NCBI GenBank assembly: GCA_023954595.1
Contig: JAGSHJ010000184.1
Coordinates: forward strand, 1 to 6,203
DNA from: Bacteriovoracaceae bacterium
GTDB taxonomy: Bacteria > Bdellovibrionota > Bacteriovoracia > Bacteriovoracales > Bacteriovoracaceae
Direction: 5' to 3'
Length of the DNA: 6,203 nucleotides
Part shown: positions 5,126 to 6,203 of the stretch, in pieces
Layout of the letters: every line of letters begins with the position of its first letter
Position numbering within the stretch: position 1 is the first letter of the stretch
Translations under genes and position numbers: made by a program
Notes under the pieces: generated by a model
What the model saw: only the letters and a program-made list of their open reading frames with translations
Databases searched by the model: none
What the model was told of the DNA's origin: nothing

Positions 5126-6203
5126 ATGGAAAATACAACAATTGGCAAGCTTCTAAAAGAAGTCAGAAAAGAAAAAAATATTTCTCTAGACGATGTTGCG
5201 AACAAAACTAAAATCAACATCAATATACTCAAGGCCCTTGAGAATGAGGACGTAGATTCCCTACCCAACAAGACCTATGTAAAAGGCTTTGTAAAAAACT
5301 ATGCAAAGACTGTAGGACTTGATTCTAATGTGGCCATTGAAGCATTTGAAAATCTCTACAGGGGAAGTCAACCTGAAGAGGAAGAAGCCACTCCAGAGGA
5401 AGCAGCCGCTCCAGCTCAAAATCGTGAATATGAAGCAGGTGAAATCCAAGACCGAATTCAAGGAATTGTAGGCCAAGTTGTTAATAAAAAACTTCTTGCC
5501 GGCGTTGCTGTGGCCCTTGTTCTATTTTTTATAGGCAAAGGTGTGTTCAACTTTTTCTCTAACATCAATAGCGAAAAGAGCTCTCTCAACGAAGCTCAGA
5601 AAGCAAAATTAGAGGAACTGGAAAAGGTCTCTGCAAGTGATATCAAGCCAAGTGAGGCCTCTTTATTTGAGTTAGAAAAAACTAAGAAGCTAGCGGCACA
5701 GGCAAATGCAGAAGAAGAGCCTAAAGTCGAAGAAGAGCCGGCACAGGAAACTGAAACGGCTGAAGTGGAAGTTGAAGGCGACGACGATCAAGAAAGTGAA
5801 GAAGATAAAAAAGAGCAGGCAAAGAAAGTGGAGCTTCCACAAGGAAAGCTTCCATATAAAAACTTCTACCCTGCTCCAAGAAACTTGTTCTCAGTATCAA
5901 GTGACGCTGACATCCTAGACAATGATGAGATTTTTCCAAAACGTTTCAAAGCGGCAATGAACAAGGACAAACATAACCTATTCATTAACTCTGTTGAAGG
6001 TGACACATGGCTTAGCTATCAAATTGATGGTGAGGACATTAAGAGATTTGTTCTAAAGAAAGGAAAGACTCTCTTTCTTCAAGCAGATGACGTTATCTTG
6101 TTATTCATGGGTAACTTAAACGTAGCTAAGATCTTTTATAATAATCAATTGGTTAATGCTGAAACAAAGACAGGTGTTAAAAGCTTAATTTTCCCTGAGA
6201 AAG
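5126..6203 (+). CDS. rodZ: RodZ-like cytoskeletal anchor protein, lacks only its extreme C-terminus
   Basis: The frame is open for 359 codons from the ATG at 5126 to the window edge without a stop. It has the three-part layout of RodZ, the inner-membrane protein that ties MreB filaments to the cell-wall elongation machinery. Residues 4-66 are a HTH_25 domain (IGKLLKEVRKEK, KTKI, LKALE, LP, YVKGFVKNYA, GLD), which in RodZ binds MreB rather than DNA. A single membrane helix follows at about 121-144 (KKLLAGVAVALVLFFIG). Next come a helical stretch and a very acidic linker (about 195-230), expected in the periplasm. The last part, about 284-345 (LFINSVEGDTWLSY, GEDI, FMGNLNVAKIFYN), matches the beta-rich RodZ C-terminal DUF4115 domain. 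The domain looks nearly complete, so few residues are lost. No clear Shine-Dalgarno sequence precedes the ATG, but the HTH domain begins at once, which leaves little room for another start. It probably forms an operon with the upstream lipoprotein gene. Confidence 0.9.
   Translation, partial: MENTTIGKLLKEVRKEKNISLDDVANKTKININILKALENEDVDSLPNKTYVKGFVKNYAKTVGLDSNVAIEAFENLYRGSQPEEEEATPEEAAAPAQNREYEAGEIQDRIQGIVGQVVNKKLLAGVAVALVLFFIGKGVFNFFSNINSEKSSLNEAQKAKLEELEKVSASDIKPSEASLFELEKTKKLAAQANAEEEPKVEEEPAQETETAEVEVEGDDDQESEEDKKEQAKKVELPQGKLPYKNFYPAPRNLFSVSSDADILDNDEIFPKRFKAAMNKDKHNLFINSVEGDTWLSYQIDGEDIKRFVLKKGKTLFLQADDVILLFMGNLNVAKIFYNNQLVNAETKTGVKSLIFPEK

Noticed and set aside
5261..5939. Short open frames on both strands inside the rodZ-like gene
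   Set aside because: The rodZ frame is open across the whole region and has clear HTH, membrane and DUF4115 segments. The Cys/Phe-rich or Lys-rich products of the other frames are translations of its Glu/Lys-rich codons in the wrong frame.
1..6203. CRISPR arrays, tRNA or rRNA genes, insertion sequences, attachment sites
   Set aside because: No regularly spaced direct repeats, no cloverleaf-like segment with a T-loop, no transposase motifs and no terminal inverted repeats were seen. Nearly all of the window is explained by protein-coding genes.

Overview
The window is AT-rich (about 38-40% G+C by eye) and densely coding. It comes from a Gram-negative bacterium with an outer membrane, as shown by a lipobox lipoprotein with TPR repeats, a RodZ homologue and a periplasmic sensor domain. 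Base composition, the mix of families and the style of the proteins suggest a Bdellovibrionota/deltaproteobacterial lineage (for example a Bacteriovorax/Halobacteriovorax-like organism). This is an inference from memory, not a database result.

Left half (1-3050, minus strand): a tightly packed three-gene operon read right to left. It holds ktrB (K+ channel-like translocating subunit), ktrA (cytoplasmic RCK regulatory subunit) and the N-terminal 204 codons of a HAMP-type membrane sensor that runs off the left edge. Gaps are 3 and 8 nt, and ribosome-binding sequences lie in or across the preceding stop codons, so the three products are probably translationally coupled. KtrA and KtrB together make a nucleotide-gated K+ uptake system; the coupled sensor suggests a signalling output linked to K+ or osmotic state. 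The sensor's catalytic part is outside the window.

Middle (3051-3103): a 53-bp divergent intergenic region that must supply start signals for both directions.

Right half (3104-6203, plus strand): an RNA uridine-5-methyltransferase of the TrmA/RlmC/RlmD family with TRAM domain and Fe-S cysteines, then a TPR lipoprotein resembling the PilF/PilW/Tgl pilotins, then a RodZ-like cytoskeletal anchor whose last codons run off the right edge. A PilF-like gene followed by rodZ is a known arrangement in many Proteobacteria, where the gene before pilF is often another rRNA methyltransferase, rlmN. The block therefore reads as a variant of the rlmN-pilF-rodZ-ispG-hisS neighbourhood.

No RNA genes, mobile elements, CRISPR arrays or clear intrinsic terminators were seen. 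No clearly new system is evident. The most notable points are the sensor coupled to ktrAB, a four-helix N-terminal extension on KtrB, a KtrA lacking the arginine that in the Bacillus protein contacts ATP, and an apparent three-fold excess of the tetranucleotide GGCC.
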